Source: Heyndrickxia acidiproducens DSM 23148 (GTDB lineage Bacteria; Bacillota; Bacilli; Bacillales; Bacillaceae_C). Taken from it: 64,000 nucleotides of DNA. Below the pieces are notes generated by a model. That model searched no databases. It had not been told where the DNA came from and saw only the letters and a list, made by a program, of their open reading frames with translations. Below are positions 54,679 to 63,672 of the stretch, in pieces (the stretch's first letter is position 1; each line of letters starts with the position of its first letter). A program made the translations under genes and the position numbers. The stretch spans positions 1 to 64,000 of the forward strand of contig NZ_KB893978.1 of the NCBI RefSeq assembly GCF_000374345.1, in the 5' to 3' direction.

Positions 54679-54724
54679 ATTGCTGGGAGGCCGGTCATAA
54701 TCATCAGCCTCCTGGCAATTTTTT
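54679..54724 (+). terminator. Second terminator behind minJ
   Basis: TTGCTGGGAGGC pairs imperfectly with GCCTCCTGGCAA and is followed by TTTTTT. It isolates the iron operon from read-through. Confidence 0.65.
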
Positions 54725-54942
54725 GTATAAAAGGTATTCAAAAAATTCAGATATTATTACAGCGATACGATTTCCCATATATTATTTATACAATGTGATG
54801 CCTTGGGACTCGTCAAACAAACGGTCATTCTTTGATTTGGCGTATGATACGTATTTGCTAAAAAGATAATTTTCCTTCCCTTTTGCAGAAAAGCCCACCA
54901 TTTAATCGCTTACAAAACATTGAGGAAATGTTCAAAAATTAA

Positions 54943-54971
54943 TTGACAGTAATTCTCAATTACAATATAAT
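54943..54971 (+). promoter_or_regulatory. Promoter of the siderophore operon
   Basis: Perfect TTGACA, a 17-base spacer and perfect TATAAT. A Fur box begins seven bases downstream. Confidence 0.85.
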
Positions 54972-54977
54972 TAAGTT

Positions 54978-54996
54978 GTTAATGATAATCATAATC
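54978..54996. promoter_or_regulatory. Fur box
   Basis: GTTAATGATAATCATAATC matches the 19-bp Fur consensus GATAATGATAATCATTATC at 17 positions. It overlaps the expected transcription start, so iron-loaded Fur would block the operon. Confidence 0.85.
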
Positions 54997-55078
54997 AATT
55001 ACATAGATCGATGGATTTGGAGGGGGATATAGAGAAAACCAATTCCAAACGATACGGGTTAGAAGATGGGTGGATAAA

Positions 55079-56029
55079 ATGAGAAAGAGATATTTGCTGC
55101 CTTTGCTCATCGTGCTCTCAGTTGTTTCCGTTTTTATCGGTGTGGAAGAGATTAAACCTGGCGATATTTTTCATTTAACCCGGGAACAAGTTGAGATTCT
55201 GCTCATTAGCCGGCTGCCGCGTTTAATCAGCATCATTACAGCGGGAATCGGTATGAGCATTTGCGGTTTGATTATGCAGCAGCTGACACGGAATAAATTT
55301 GTGTCACCGACAACTGCGGGAACAATGGACTGCGCAAGACTTGGAATCTTGGTTTCTATCATTGTGTTCTCTTCAGCAAGCATGATTGTAAAAATGGGGG
55401 TTGCTTTTTGTTTCGCCCTTGCCGGAACATTGGTTTTTATGAAAATCTTGAGCCGGATCAAATGGAATGATACGATTTTCATCCCGCTTGTCGGCATTAT
55501 GTTCGGCAATATTATTGGTTCAGTCTCCACCTTTTTTGCCTATAAATACGATCTGATTCAGAGTTTATCATCATGGTTGCAGGGTGACTTTTCAGGGATA
55601 TTAAAAGGCAGGTACGAGATGATGTATATGACAGTTCCTGCCGTGCTGATTGCGTATCTGTTTGCCAACCAATTTACGGTTGCCGGGATGGGCGAGGATT
55701 TTGCTAAAAATTTAGGGCTCAAATACAAGCAGGCTGTGAATATTGGGCTGATTCTTGTCGCATTAATCACATCGGCGGTCGTTCTCACAATCGGCAGCAT
55801 CCCTTTTCTGGGGCTGATCATTCCAAATATTGTCTCCATTTACCGTGGCGACCACATTAAAAAAAGCATTACGGTCACAGCTCTGCTCGGTGCGGATTTC
55901 CTGCTGTTCTGCGATATTCTTGGACGTGTGGTCATCTATCCGTATGAAGTACCGATCAGCTTAACCGTCGGCATCATCGGCAGTGCCATCTTTGTATACC
56001 TGCTGCTAAGGGGGCGGTCATATGCGTAA
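55079..56029 (+). CDS. Siderophore ABC permease, YclN-like
   Basis: A 316-residue FecCD-type permease with about nine membrane segments. LPRLISIITAGIGMSICGLIMQQ is split here over its first membrane helices, followed by RNKFVSPTTAGTMD. From memory, it resembles B. subtilis YclN, part of the petrobactin importer YclNOPQ. ATG 55079 lies behind GGGTGG; an in-frame GTG at 55070 is weaker. It overlaps the next gene by eight bases. Confidence 0.88.
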   Translation: MRKRYLLPLLIVLSVVSVFIGVEEIKPGDIFHLTREQVEILLISRLPRLISIITAGIGMSICGLIMQQLTRNKFVSPTTAGTMDCARLGILVSIIVFSSASMIVKMGVAFCFALAGTLVFMKILSRIKWNDTIFIPLVGIMFGNIIGSVSTFFAYKYDLIQSLSSWLQGDFSGILKGRYEMMYMTVPAVLIAYLFANQFTVAGMGEDFAKNLGLKYKQAVNIGLILVALITSAVVLTIGSIPFLGLIIPNIVSIYRGDHIKKSITVTALLGADFLLFCDILGRVVIYPYEVPISLTVGIIGSAIFVYLLLRGRSYA

Positions 56030-56972
56030 CCGGATAAAGTTGCTGGCGCTTCTGCTGGCCGCAGCCCTGCTCATTGCCGGCTATATCTGGATCGGTTCAT
56101 ACAATGATTGGAATTATATTATCCCGTCGCGGAGCAGAAAAATTTTTGCGATTATTTTAACAGGGAGTGCCATTGCGTTTTCAAGCTTGATTTTTCAAAC
56201 GATCACCCAAAATCGGATCTTAACGCCAAGTGTGCTCGGCCTTGACTCGCTGTATATGCTGATTCAAACGGTAGTTGTCTTTCTGTTCGGCGCCAAAACG
56301 CTCACGATAGTGCAAAGCAATCTTAATTTTGCCGTCTCGCTTGGTGTAATGATTCTGTTTTCGGCTGTCCTCTTCCATTTAATTTTGCGGAAAGGGAAGC
56401 AAAACTTGTATTTTTTGCTGTTGATCGGGATGATTTTCGGAACATTATTCGGGAGCTTTTCTTCTTTTATGCAAATGCTGATTGATCCGAATGAATTTCT
56501 CATCTTGCAGGATAAAATGTTTGCCAGTTTTAACAATGTGAATGTGAATCTGCTCTGGGCGTCGTTTGCGCTCACCGTTGCAGCAGGACTGTATTATATG
56601 CGGTTTGCACGCTATATGGATGTAATGCTGCTTGGCAGGGACCAGGCTATGAACCTGGGCGTCGATTATGACCGCATTGTAAAACACTTGCTGCTGATCG
56701 TTGTCATCCTCATCTCAACGGCTACTGCACTGGTCGGTCCGGTGACATTTCTCGGGCTGCTTGTCGTCAATGTAGCTTATCAATTTTTCGATACATACCG
56801 GCATAAGATTCTGATACCGGGCGCCATGTTAATCAGCATCATTGCTTTAACGGGCGGGCAGCTGCTTTCGGAAAGAGTTTTTGAGTTTTCGGCGCCGTTA
56901 AGCGTCATTATCAATTTTGTTGGCGGCATCTATTTTATCTATCTTTTATTAAAGGAGAGTCGGGCATGGTAA
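56022..56972 (+). CDS. Siderophore ABC permease, YclO-like
   Basis: A 316-residue FecCD-type partner permease with about nine membrane segments. SGSAIAFSSLIFQTITQNRILTPSVLGLDSLY is the family N-terminal pattern, seen here over residues 47-78. It forms the channel with the YclN-like protein. Short overlaps join all three membrane-complex genes. Confidence 0.85.
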   Translation: MRNRIKLLALLLAAALLIAGYIWIGSYNDWNYIIPSRSRKIFAIILTGSAIAFSSLIFQTITQNRILTPSVLGLDSLYMLIQTVVVFLFGAKTLTIVQSNLNFAVSLGVMILFSAVLFHLILRKGKQNLYFLLLIGMIFGTLFGSFSSFMQMLIDPNEFLILQDKMFASFNNVNVNLLWASFALTVAAGLYYMRFARYMDVMLLGRDQAMNLGVDYDRIVKHLLLIVVILISTATALVGPVTFLGLLVVNVAYQFFDTYRHKILIPGAMLISIIALTGGQLLSERVFEFSAPLSVIINFVGGIYFIYLLLKESRAW

Positions 56973-57724
56973 ATGTGATGAATGTATTAAAAAGTTATGG
57001 CAATAAAAAAGTGGTTGACCATGTTTCCTTAAAAATTGAAAAAGGTAAAATCACCTCTTTTATCGGTCCGAACGGGGCTGGAAAAAGCACACTGCTTTCC
57101 ATCATCAGCCGCCTGACTGTTTCGGATTCCGGCGAGGTGTACATAGACGGGGAAGCAGTCAGCCGCACCAATCATAAAGAGCTGGCCAAAAAGCTTGCCA
57201 TTTTAAAACAGTCCAACCATCTGAATATCCGCTTGACGGTAAGAGATCTCGTGTCGTTTGGCCGCTTTCCGTATTCGCAAGGCAAGCTGAAAACAGAAGA
57301 TGAAAGATTAATCAATGAAGCGATTGCCTATATGGAACTGGAAGAATATGAAAATCAGTTTTTGGACAGCTTGAGCGGCGGGCAGCGGCAGCGCGCCTAT
57401 ATTGCAATGGTGCTTGCCCAAAATACCGAATATATTCTGCTGGATGAGCCGCTCAATAATTTGGATATGAAGCATTCGGTGCAGATCATGAAAGTGTTGC
57501 GGCGAATGGCGAATGAATTGGGCAAAACCATTCTCATCGTGATTCATGACATTAATTTCGCATCCTTTTACTCGGATAGTATCATTGCGATGAAAAATGG
57601 AAAAATTGTCAGGCAGGGGTCCACGTCTGAAATTATCCAGCCGGCTGTGCTAAAAGAAATATATGATATGGACATTGATATCAGGGATTACTGTCAGAAT
57701 AAAGTTTGCCTTTACTTTGGTTGA
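56966..57724 (+). CDS. Siderophore ABC ATPase, YclP-like
   Basis: A 252-residue ATPase of the FepC/FhuC type. Walker A GPNGAGKST, signature LSGGQRQR, Walker B YILLDEPLNNLD and switch VIHDINFA are intact. It overlaps the permease gene by seven bases and provides energy for uptake. Confidence 0.92.
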   Translation: MVNVMNVLKSYGNKKVVDHVSLKIEKGKITSFIGPNGAGKSTLLSIISRLTVSDSGEVYIDGEAVSRTNHKELAKKLAILKQSNHLNIRLTVRDLVSFGRFPYSQGKLKTEDERLINEAIAYMELEEYENQFLDSLSGGQRQRAYIAMVLAQNTEYILLDEPLNNLDMKHSVQIMKVLRRMANELGKTILIVIHDINFASFYSDSIIAMKNGKIVRQGSTSEIIQPAVLKEIYDMDIDIRDYCQNKVCLYFG

Positions 57725-57750
57725 AAATATTGGGGAAAAGAGGGTTTAAG

Positions 57751-58689
57751 ATGAAAAAAAGAATGATCATTGGAATGATGGTTTTCGTATTGGCTATTTT
57801 TGCAGCTGGCTGCGGAACAAAAGAAAGTTCTGAGAACAGCACGGCAGCAACGAAAAAGATATCGGTCAAACACGAACTTGGCACAACCAAGGTTGCGGAA
57901 AACCCGAAAAAAGTCGTTGTCTTTGATTTTGGTGTACTGGATTCGCTTGATCAGTTAGGCATCAAAGTAACCGGCGTGCCACAGGACAATATTCCTTCTT
58001 ACTTAAAACAATACAAAAGCAGCAAATATGAAAATGTCGGCGGCGTAAAAGAACCGGATTTTGATAAAATCAGCCAAATCCATCCGGACCTGATCATCAT
58101 TTCGGGCAGGCAGCGTGACAGCTACAAAGAGTTTTCCAAAATTGCGCCCACGATTTATATGGGCGTAGATGACACCCGTTACTTTGCGTCCTTCAAGGAA
58201 AACATGGAAACGCTTGGGAAAATCTTTAATCAAGAACATCAAGTGCACCAGGCGCTTACGAACATTAATGACTCCATTGACCATATAAAAGCAAAAACAA
58301 AAACAATGGATGAGAAAGCTTTGATCGTGATGTCAACCGGCGGAAAGGTAAGTGCTTACGGCCCGGGTTCCAGATTCGGCATGATCCACGATGTATTCGG
58401 CGTACCGGCTGCGGATAAAAACATTAAGGTTTCCACACACGGCCAGAATGTTTCATTTGAATATATCGCAAAACAAAATCCGGATTATCTGTTTGTCATT
58501 GACCGCGATGCTGCTATCGGAGAAGGCAACAATGCCAAAAGCGTGATTGAAAATGACCTTGTGAAGAAAACGAAAGCTTATAAAGAAAACCATATCGCTT
58601 ATTTGGATCCGGGCTACTGGTACCTTTCAGGCGGAGGGTTGGAGTCCGTATCCGAGATGGTGAAAGAAGTGGAAAAGGCAATTGAATAA
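57751..58689 (+). CDS. Siderophore-binding lipoprotein, YclQ-like
   Basis: A 312-residue binding protein. The signal peptide ends in a lipobox (FAAGC). The periplasmic-binding fold for iron complexes is seen in KVVVFDFGVLDSLDQLGI, IHPDLIIISGRQ, VSAYGPGSRFGMIHD and the C-terminal IAYLDPGYWYLSGGG. ATG 57751 gives a good signal peptide; the frame extends upstream into the ATPase gene but without family features. It is the last gene of the Fur-controlled operon. Confidence 0.9.
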   Translation: MKKRMIIGMMVFVLAIFAAGCGTKESSENSTAATKKISVKHELGTTKVAENPKKVVVFDFGVLDSLDQLGIKVTGVPQDNIPSYLKQYKSSKYENVGGVKEPDFDKISQIHPDLIIISGRQRDSYKEFSKIAPTIYMGVDDTRYFASFKENMETLGKIFNQEHQVHQALTNINDSIDHIKAKTKTMDEKALIVMSTGGKVSAYGPGSRFGMIHDVFGVPAADKNIKVSTHGQNVSFEYIAKQNPDYLFVIDRDAAIGEGNNAKSVIENDLVKKTKAYKENHIAYLDPGYWYLSGGGLESVSEMVKEVEKAIE

Positions 58690-58697
58690 GGCCATTT

Positions 58698-58734
58698 AAA
58701 AAACCATCGCCGATTCATGCGGCGATGGTTTTTT
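58698..58734. terminator. Bidirectional terminator
   Basis: A 15-bp perfect stem AAAAAACCATCGCCG / CGGCGATGGTTTTTT. It serves the siderophore operon and the convergent ferredoxin gene. Confidence 0.88.
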
Positions 58735-58747
58735 AATTTGCTTTGTA

Positions 58748-58984
58748 TCAGGTTTCATAGAATTTCCTTGCTTTTTCCAGAAAAGCCATATCTTCTTCCT
58801 GTAATTCTTCTTCATGGTAGATGGCTTCGACCGGGCATACGGCCTGGCAGGCACCGCAGTCGATGCAGATATCAGGATCAATAAAATACTGGTCTTTTCC
58901 TTCTGCAATACAGTCTACCGGGCAGACGTCAACGCATTCCGCCGCTTTTTCATCAATACAGGGTGCAGTGATTACAAATGACAT
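58748..58984 (-). CDS. fer: Ferredoxin with two iron-sulfur motifs
   Basis: A 78-residue acidic electron carrier. The first cluster is bound by Cys9 and the cysteines of ECVDVCPVDC, the second by CIDCGACQAVCP. The first motif has widely spaced cysteines (C-x7-C-x3-C), as in Bacillus-type ferredoxins. Start ATG lies behind AAGGTGG on the minus strand. B. subtilis Fer is of similar size (82 residues). Confidence 0.9.
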   Translation of the reverse strand: MSFVITAPCIDEKAAECVDVCPVDCIAEGKDQYFIDPDICIDCGACQAVCPVEAIYHEEELQEEDMAFLEKARKFYET

Positions 58985-59382
58985 ATGATATTACCACCTT
59001 TTTCATTTCTCGATTCGCAGAAGATATATACATTTTTTCCAGACCACCAGCCGGGCATACAGAAACGCCCGCTTCTTGAATGCCGGGCAAATCTATTCAC
59101 GGGCAGTGATGCATCATTGGATCTGCATATGCTGAAATCCAAATCTTGGTTGCAGGATGGAACCGCCGCTAACCACCTGTTTTTCAGCCGAATGGTAGTC
59201 CTGGAAATCCCGTACATCTTTTTTTATCCCCTTATGTATATCATTTTAAATATAGCAGAATGGTGTGAATTTTTCAATTGAAAGGTTTGCTCAAATTGGT
59301 GACTGCGTTTTCATGGCGTGGGACAGGCCCCTTGTACTTTAGATGATGAAACTATACAATAAAGAAAAATAGGGAGAGGGGA
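58985..59382. other. 398-bp gap between fer and phoP
   Basis: Apart from the phoP promoter near its right end I see no gene. GCCCGGC/GCCGGGC-type inverted repeats occur near 59048-59096. A stretch at 59155-59168 resembles a T-box motif but has no matching context. Confidence 0.4.
59332..59360 (+). promoter_or_regulatory. Promoter of phoPR
   Basis: TTGTAC, a 17-base spacer and TACAAT, 23 bases ahead of phoP. Confidence 0.6.
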
Positions 59383-60084
59383 ATGAGGATGACGAAGAAG
59401 GTGCTGGTTGTCGATGATGAGCCATCGATTGTGACACTCCTGAAATTTAATTTGGAACAGGCCGGATTTGAAGTGGCAACGGCATATGATGGAAATGAGG
59501 GCTATGCTGCTGCATTAAAGGAGAAACTTGATTTTATCATTTTGGATCTGATGCTGCCGGGAATGGATGGCATGGATATTTGCAGACAGCTGCGCCAGGA
59601 GAAAGTCAATACGCCGATTTTGATGCTGACAGCCAAGAGCGATGAATTCGATAAAATTTTAGGCCTTGAGCTTGGTGCTGACGATTATATTACAAAGCCT
59701 TTCAGCACGCGGGAAGTGGTAGCGCGTGTCAAGGCGATTTTGCGGCGCGCAAAAACTGAGGCGGGCAGGGACGTAAAATCAGAAGAAATCAGGATCGGCC
59801 AGCTCCGGATTTTACCCGAACAATTTGAAGCGCATTTTAAAGGGGAAAAGCTTGAGCTTACCCCAAAGGAATTTGAACTGCTTTTGTATTTGGCGAACCA
59901 TGCCGGCAAAGTCCTGAGCCGCGACCAGCTGCTTAATGCTGTTTGGAATTTTGATTTTGCAGGCGACACAAGAATTGTTGATGTACATATCAGCCATCTG
60001 CGCGAGAAAATTGAAGAAGATTCGAAGCAGCCGCAGTATATTAAAACGGTCAGGGGATTCGGCTACAAAATGGAAGGCATCTGA
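59383..60084 (+). CDS. phoP: Phosphate regulon response regulator PhoP
   Basis: A 233-residue OmpR-type response regulator. The receiver domain has the acidic pair DDEPS, phospho-acceptor Asp in FIILDLMLPG and the Lys of YITKPFS; the winged-helix domain ends with VRGFGYK. Close similarity to B. subtilis PhoP, including WNFDFAGDTRIVDVHISHLR, fixes the identity. GGGAGAGGGG precedes ATG; ATG 59389 is an alternative. It activates phosphate genes such as pstS, 3.6 kb further on. Confidence 0.92.
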   Translation: MRMTKKVLVVDDEPSIVTLLKFNLEQAGFEVATAYDGNEGYAAALKEKLDFIILDLMLPGMDGMDICRQLRQEKVNTPILMLTAKSDEFDKILGLELGADDYITKPFSTREVVARVKAILRRAKTEAGRDVKSEEIRIGQLRILPEQFEAHFKGEKLELTPKEFELLLYLANHAGKVLSRDQLLNAVWNFDFAGDTRIVDVHISHLREKIEEDSKQPQYIKTVRGFGYKMEGI

Positions 60085-60087
60085 CAG

Positions 60088-61875
60088 ATGAATAAATTAT
60101 GGATCCGGATTACTTTGGCCTATTTAAGCATTACGGCTGTTGTCCTGTTCTGCACCGGCTTTATTATCGCCGACCTGATCAAAAATACATATATGGACAT
60201 GACACGGACGCAGCTATCCCAGGATGCCGATCTTCTGATCAAAACCATTCAGGCAAAAGCGCTGAAAGACCAGCAGGCGGAATTGCAGAAACAAGTCCGC
60301 CACTACTATTCCAATCATGAACCGCGCATTACGATTATTGATGTAAACGGCAGAGTGCTGGCTGATTCTGATGACAATCCGGCAAAGATGGAGAGTCACG
60401 CCAACCGCCCGGAATTTAAGGAGATTGTCCAGGAGCATAAAAAAAGCGGCGAATCGATCCGGGCAAGCCGCACGCTTGGTTATAATATGATGTATTTGTC
60501 CAAGCCGTTCATAGACGATGGAAAAGTCACGGGTGTTGTACGCATTTCCATCACGTTGAACAAGATTGATGCGGTGCTGCGGAGACTGTGGATTAGTCTT
60601 GCATTTGCAATGGCGGCGGCTTTTCTCGTTTCGGGATATATTGGCTACCTTATGGCAAGAAGATTTACGCGCCCGATCGAAGCTGCCATTGAAACCAGCA
60701 ACCGCCTCATCGAAAAAGACTATAACAGCCGTGTACCTGTTAAAGCAAGCGGGGAACTCGGGCAGTTAACCAATGCGATCAACAACCTGGCAAAGAATTT
60801 AAAACAGCAAATGGATGAAATCAAAGAAAACCAGCAAAGGCTGACTGCTGTTCTTGAGAATATGGCAAGCGGTGTGATGCTGATTCACACAAATGGGCGG
60901 ATTATGCTTGTCAACCGTGCAATGGAAGGCATGGCCGGGCTTCCGGCTGATCAGCTCATCGGCAGGCGCCCGGTTGAAGTGGGGAAAAGTTTCGGGCTCA
61001 GCCAGCTCATCGACCGTTCGCTAAAAACCGGGGAACAGATTCATGAGGAAGTCCAGCTTTATTACCCGGCGGAGCGCATTCTGGATGCCCATATTGCGCC
61101 ATACTTGGGAGAAAAAAGAGAATTGCGCGGGGTTGTCACTGTTCTGCATGATATCACGGACATCAGGCGCCTCGAAAAAATCCGCAGCGAGTTTGTCGCA
61201 AATGTTTCCCATGAATTGAAAACGCCGATTACTTCTGTGAAGGGTTTTGCGGAAACACTGCTGGATGGCGCGATGTACCATGAAGAAACTTGCAGGGAAT
61301 TCCTGAAAATTATTTATGAAGAAAGCGACCGCTTGCACAGGCTGATTTCAGACATTCTCGATTTGTCAAAAATTGAGCAGCACCGGGTTCCGTTCAATAC
61401 GGAACCGCTGAATATAAAAGAGGTCATTTTGGAAACAGCAGGGACGGCAAAAAAGAAAATCGCGGAAAAACAGCTCGAACTTATTCTTCCACAGCAGCAA
61501 ACGGTCACCATCGAGGCGGACAAAGACCGGCTGCAGCAAATCATTTTAAATTTGCTGACCAACGCAATCGCCTACACGCCTGAAAAAGGAAAAATTGAAA
61601 TCCGCCTGCAGGAAAGAGAAGACGAAGTGGATCTTATCGTCGCGGATACCGGCATCGGGATCTCGCAAAAAGATCTTCCGCGGATTTTTGAACGTTTTTA
61701 CCGGGTGGATAAGGCACGCTCCAGACAGTCCGGCGGCACCGGCCTCGGGCTTGCGATCGTGAAGCATTTAGCGGAATCGAACCACGGCAGGATCAATGTG
61801 GAAAGTGAAGAAGGCAAAGGGTCTGTGTTCACCGTTACACTGCCTAAAACGCAAAAAAATCCGGATGCCGAATAA
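60088..61875 (+). CDS. phoR: Phosphate sensor histidine kinase PhoR
   Basis: A 595-residue sensor kinase following phoP by three bases. Membrane segments at about residues 8-30 and 168-190 enclose an extracytoplasmic sensor domain, followed by HAMP (about 190-245), PAS (about 250-360), HisKA with phospho-acceptor His in NVSHELKTPITSVKGF and an ATPase domain with the N box NLLTNAIAYTPE and G1/G2 boxes DTGIGIS and GTGLGLAI. The terminator overlaps its stop. Confidence 0.92.
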   Translation: MNKLWIRITLAYLSITAVVLFCTGFIIADLIKNTYMDMTRTQLSQDADLLIKTIQAKALKDQQAELQKQVRHYYSNHEPRITIIDVNGRVLADSDDNPAKMESHANRPEFKEIVQEHKKSGESIRASRTLGYNMMYLSKPFIDDGKVTGVVRISITLNKIDAVLRRLWISLAFAMAAAFLVSGYIGYLMARRFTRPIEAAIETSNRLIEKDYNSRVPVKASGELGQLTNAINNLAKNLKQQMDEIKENQQRLTAVLENMASGVMLIHTNGRIMLVNRAMEGMAGLPADQLIGRRPVEVGKSFGLSQLIDRSLKTGEQIHEEVQLYYPAERILDAHIAPYLGEKRELRGVVTVLHDITDIRRLEKIRSEFVANVSHELKTPITSVKGFAETLLDGAMYHEETCREFLKIIYEESDRLHRLISDILDLSKIEQHRVPFNTEPLNIKEVILETAGTAKKKIAEKQLELILPQQQTVTIEADKDRLQQIILNLLTNAIAYTPEKGKIEIRLQEREDEVDLIVADTGIGISQKDLPRIFERFYRVDKARSRQSGGTGLGLAIVKHLAESNHGRINVESEEGKGSVFTVTLPKTQKNPDAE

Positions 61876-61892
61876 GTGGCATCCGGATTTTT
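61858..61892 (+). terminator. Terminator of phoPR
   Basis: AATCCGGATGCC pairs with GGCATCCGGATT, followed by TTT; the stop codon lies in the loop. Confidence 0.8.
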
Positions 61893-61899
61893 GATTCGC

Positions 61900-61938
61900 G
61901 GGAAGAAACACGGATTTTCAAACCTGTGTTTCCTTCCC
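61900..61938. repeat. Inverted repeat between phoR and hemY
   Basis: GGGAAGAAACAC pairs with GTGTTTCCTTCCC with one bulged base. No T-run on either strand; it may help end the hemY transcript or be a processing stem. Confidence 0.45.
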
Positions 61939-62010
61939 ACATGCCTTTAGGCGAACGTCTTTTGTTTGAATACATATAGTCTTTTCAGTTATCAACCGAA
62001 TTTACGAATT

Positions 62011-63435
62011 TCACAAAGATACTTTTCCGGATTTTTGTTGCTTATGCTGCAGCCGTGCCATTACTTTCTCTGCTGTTTGCTTGCCATTTAAAATGCAATC
62101 GGCAATGCCAACCCCGTAATACGAGCACCCCGCCAAAATCAGATTTGGATCGGAAACAGCCAGTTTTTCATTTAAGGCGGCAATCGTTTTGCGGTGGTTT
62201 AAATCATAGCGCGGCATTTGATCCTGCCATTTTGTGACTTCGGCTGCAACCGGTGTTCCGGTAATACCCAAAGCTTTAGCCACATCCTGCAGTGCGGCCG
62301 AAACGAGTGCATCTTTATCCATGGCATTCAGCTTCGCGAAAAGCTCCGGATTCGTATTTTTGTAAAAAAGGCGCAGCAGCAGATGCCGATTTTTAGAGGT
62401 GTGCCGCCATTTTCTGCTCGTCCATGTGCAGGCATCGCACAAAAGATCGCTGTCTTTCGGGACGATAAATCCGGTGCCATCGCCCGGCAGCACTGTGTCA
62501 GGCAGATCAAAGCCAAGGTAGATGCTGATCAGCGAGGCAGTCTTAAATTTGTGAAATTCGTGAGCTAAGGAAGCTTTGCTAAGAAGCGATTGCGCAGTGG
62601 TATGGGGCACTGCCAGCACAATCACATCTGCTTTAAGTTTCCGGCCGCCTGATAATGCAAGCTGATAGCTGTCTCCGCGGCGTTTGAGCGCAACAGCTTT
62701 CGTTCCTTTTAATATTTCAGCACCGGCTGTTTTTTCTTCAAGTCTGTCAATGATCTCCGAAAGCCCGTTTTGAAACGAAACAAACTTTTTACGCTCCGGC
62801 GATAAAAAGATAGGCTTATGCGCCGCCAGGCCTTTGATGATGCTGCCGTATTCATTTTTGTAATCTACGAGAAACGGCATGGTTGTTGCCAGTGTCAGCT
62901 CGTGCAAGTCTCCGGAATAGACGCCCGAAAGCACGGGGGCAATCTGCTTTTCAACCAGTTCTTTACCGAAAAATGCTTCTAAAAATTCGCCGGCCGAGCT
63001 GTCTTTTGTAAAAGTGGTGTTGCGGGTAAACAAGTCCTTTAAAGCCGTGATCTTGCCTTTTATGGAAACAAGCTCACTGCGGAAAAGGGCGTCAAGGCAC
63101 GCCGGGATGCCAAACACCGTTTCTTCCGGGATCGGCTTCAGCCCGCCTGCGGTATACAAATACGATTTCCCGGTGTCATTGTGGCACATCCGGCCTTGCA
63201 AACCGAGTTCTTCAATAAAAGCGGCGACGCCCGGTTTGCGCGCAACAATCGAATCGGCGCCTGTTTCCATTGTAAATTCTCCATGCTGAATGGTCCTGAT
63301 TTTCCCGCCTAAGCGCGGGCTTTCCTCAACCAGCGTGAAGGCCGCCTCGATACCGGCATTCCGCGCTTTTTTTTGAAGTTCATACAATGCGGTGAGCCCG
63401 GTAATCCCGCCGCCAATGATAATGATGGATTTCAA
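62011..63435 (-). CDS. hemY: Coproporphyrinogen III / protoporphyrinogen oxidase
   Basis: A 474-residue FAD enzyme of heme synthesis (also named CgoX in Gram-positive bacteria), oxidising coproporphyrinogen III to coproporphyrin III. The FAD-binding IIIIGGGITGLTALYEL, ESPRLGGKI, MPRYDLNH (about residue 408) and LILAGCSYYGVGIADCI are typical. TTG 63435 is nine bases behind CGGAG and gives the family start MKSIIIIGGG; an in-frame TTG at 63483 would add 16 residues and is less likely. It stands alone between phoPR and pstS, not with other hem genes. Confidence 0.9.
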   Translation of the reverse strand: MKSIIIIGGGITGLTALYELQKKARNAGIEAAFTLVEESPRLGGKIRTIQHGEFTMETGADSIVARKPGVAAFIEELGLQGRMCHNDTGKSYLYTAGGLKPIPEETVFGIPACLDALFRSELVSIKGKITALKDLFTRNTTFTKDSSAGEFLEAFFGKELVEKQIAPVLSGVYSGDLHELTLATTMPFLVDYKNEYGSIIKGLAAHKPIFLSPERKKFVSFQNGLSEIIDRLEEKTAGAEILKGTKAVALKRRGDSYQLALSGGRKLKADVIVLAVPHTTAQSLLSKASLAHEFHKFKTASLISIYLGFDLPDTVLPGDGTGFIVPKDSDLLCDACTWTSRKWRHTSKNRHLLLRLFYKNTNPELFAKLNAMDKDALVSAALQDVAKALGITGTPVAAEVTKWQDQMPRYDLNHRKTIAALNEKLAVSDPNLILAGCSYYGVGIADCILNGKQTAEKVMARLQHKQQKSGKVSL

Positions 63436-63576
63436 TGAAGTCAACTCCGTTTCTTCCCATTCATACTTTTTATTATAAATCAATCCGTTCCCATCTATTT
63501 TGCTTGAATATGTAAACCTTGTGACATCTGCCGGTGAATCCTATCTTCTATTTGATCTTATCCTGATTCTATGACA

Positions 63577-63615
63577 TTTACAAACTCTTAACATTTCATT
63601 CATACCCGCTTAATA
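63577..63615 (+). promoter_or_regulatory. PhoP box (four direct repeats) of pstS
   Basis: TTTACA (63577), TTAACA (63588), TTCATA (63599) and TTAATA (63610) recur with exactly 11-base steps, matching the TT(A/T/C)ACA-N5 repeats bound by PhoP. A weak -10 (TATCTT or TATCTA near 63625-63636) follows. Confidence 0.85.
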
Positions 63616-63672
63616 CCGCTCGATTATCTTTATCTATGTAAGGAACAAGCAAATGACATAGGGGGCAAAAAA

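Noticed and set aside
59155..59170. T-box-like motif AGGATGGAACCGCC ahead of phoP
   Set aside because: Two mismatches to AGGGTGGNACCGCG, no specifier stems, no terminator pair, and the downstream gene is not amino-acid related.
58972..59217. 81-codon minus-strand frame upstream of the ferredoxin gene
   Set aside because: Overlaps the ferredoxin start in another frame, no ribosome site and a composition unlike a real protein.
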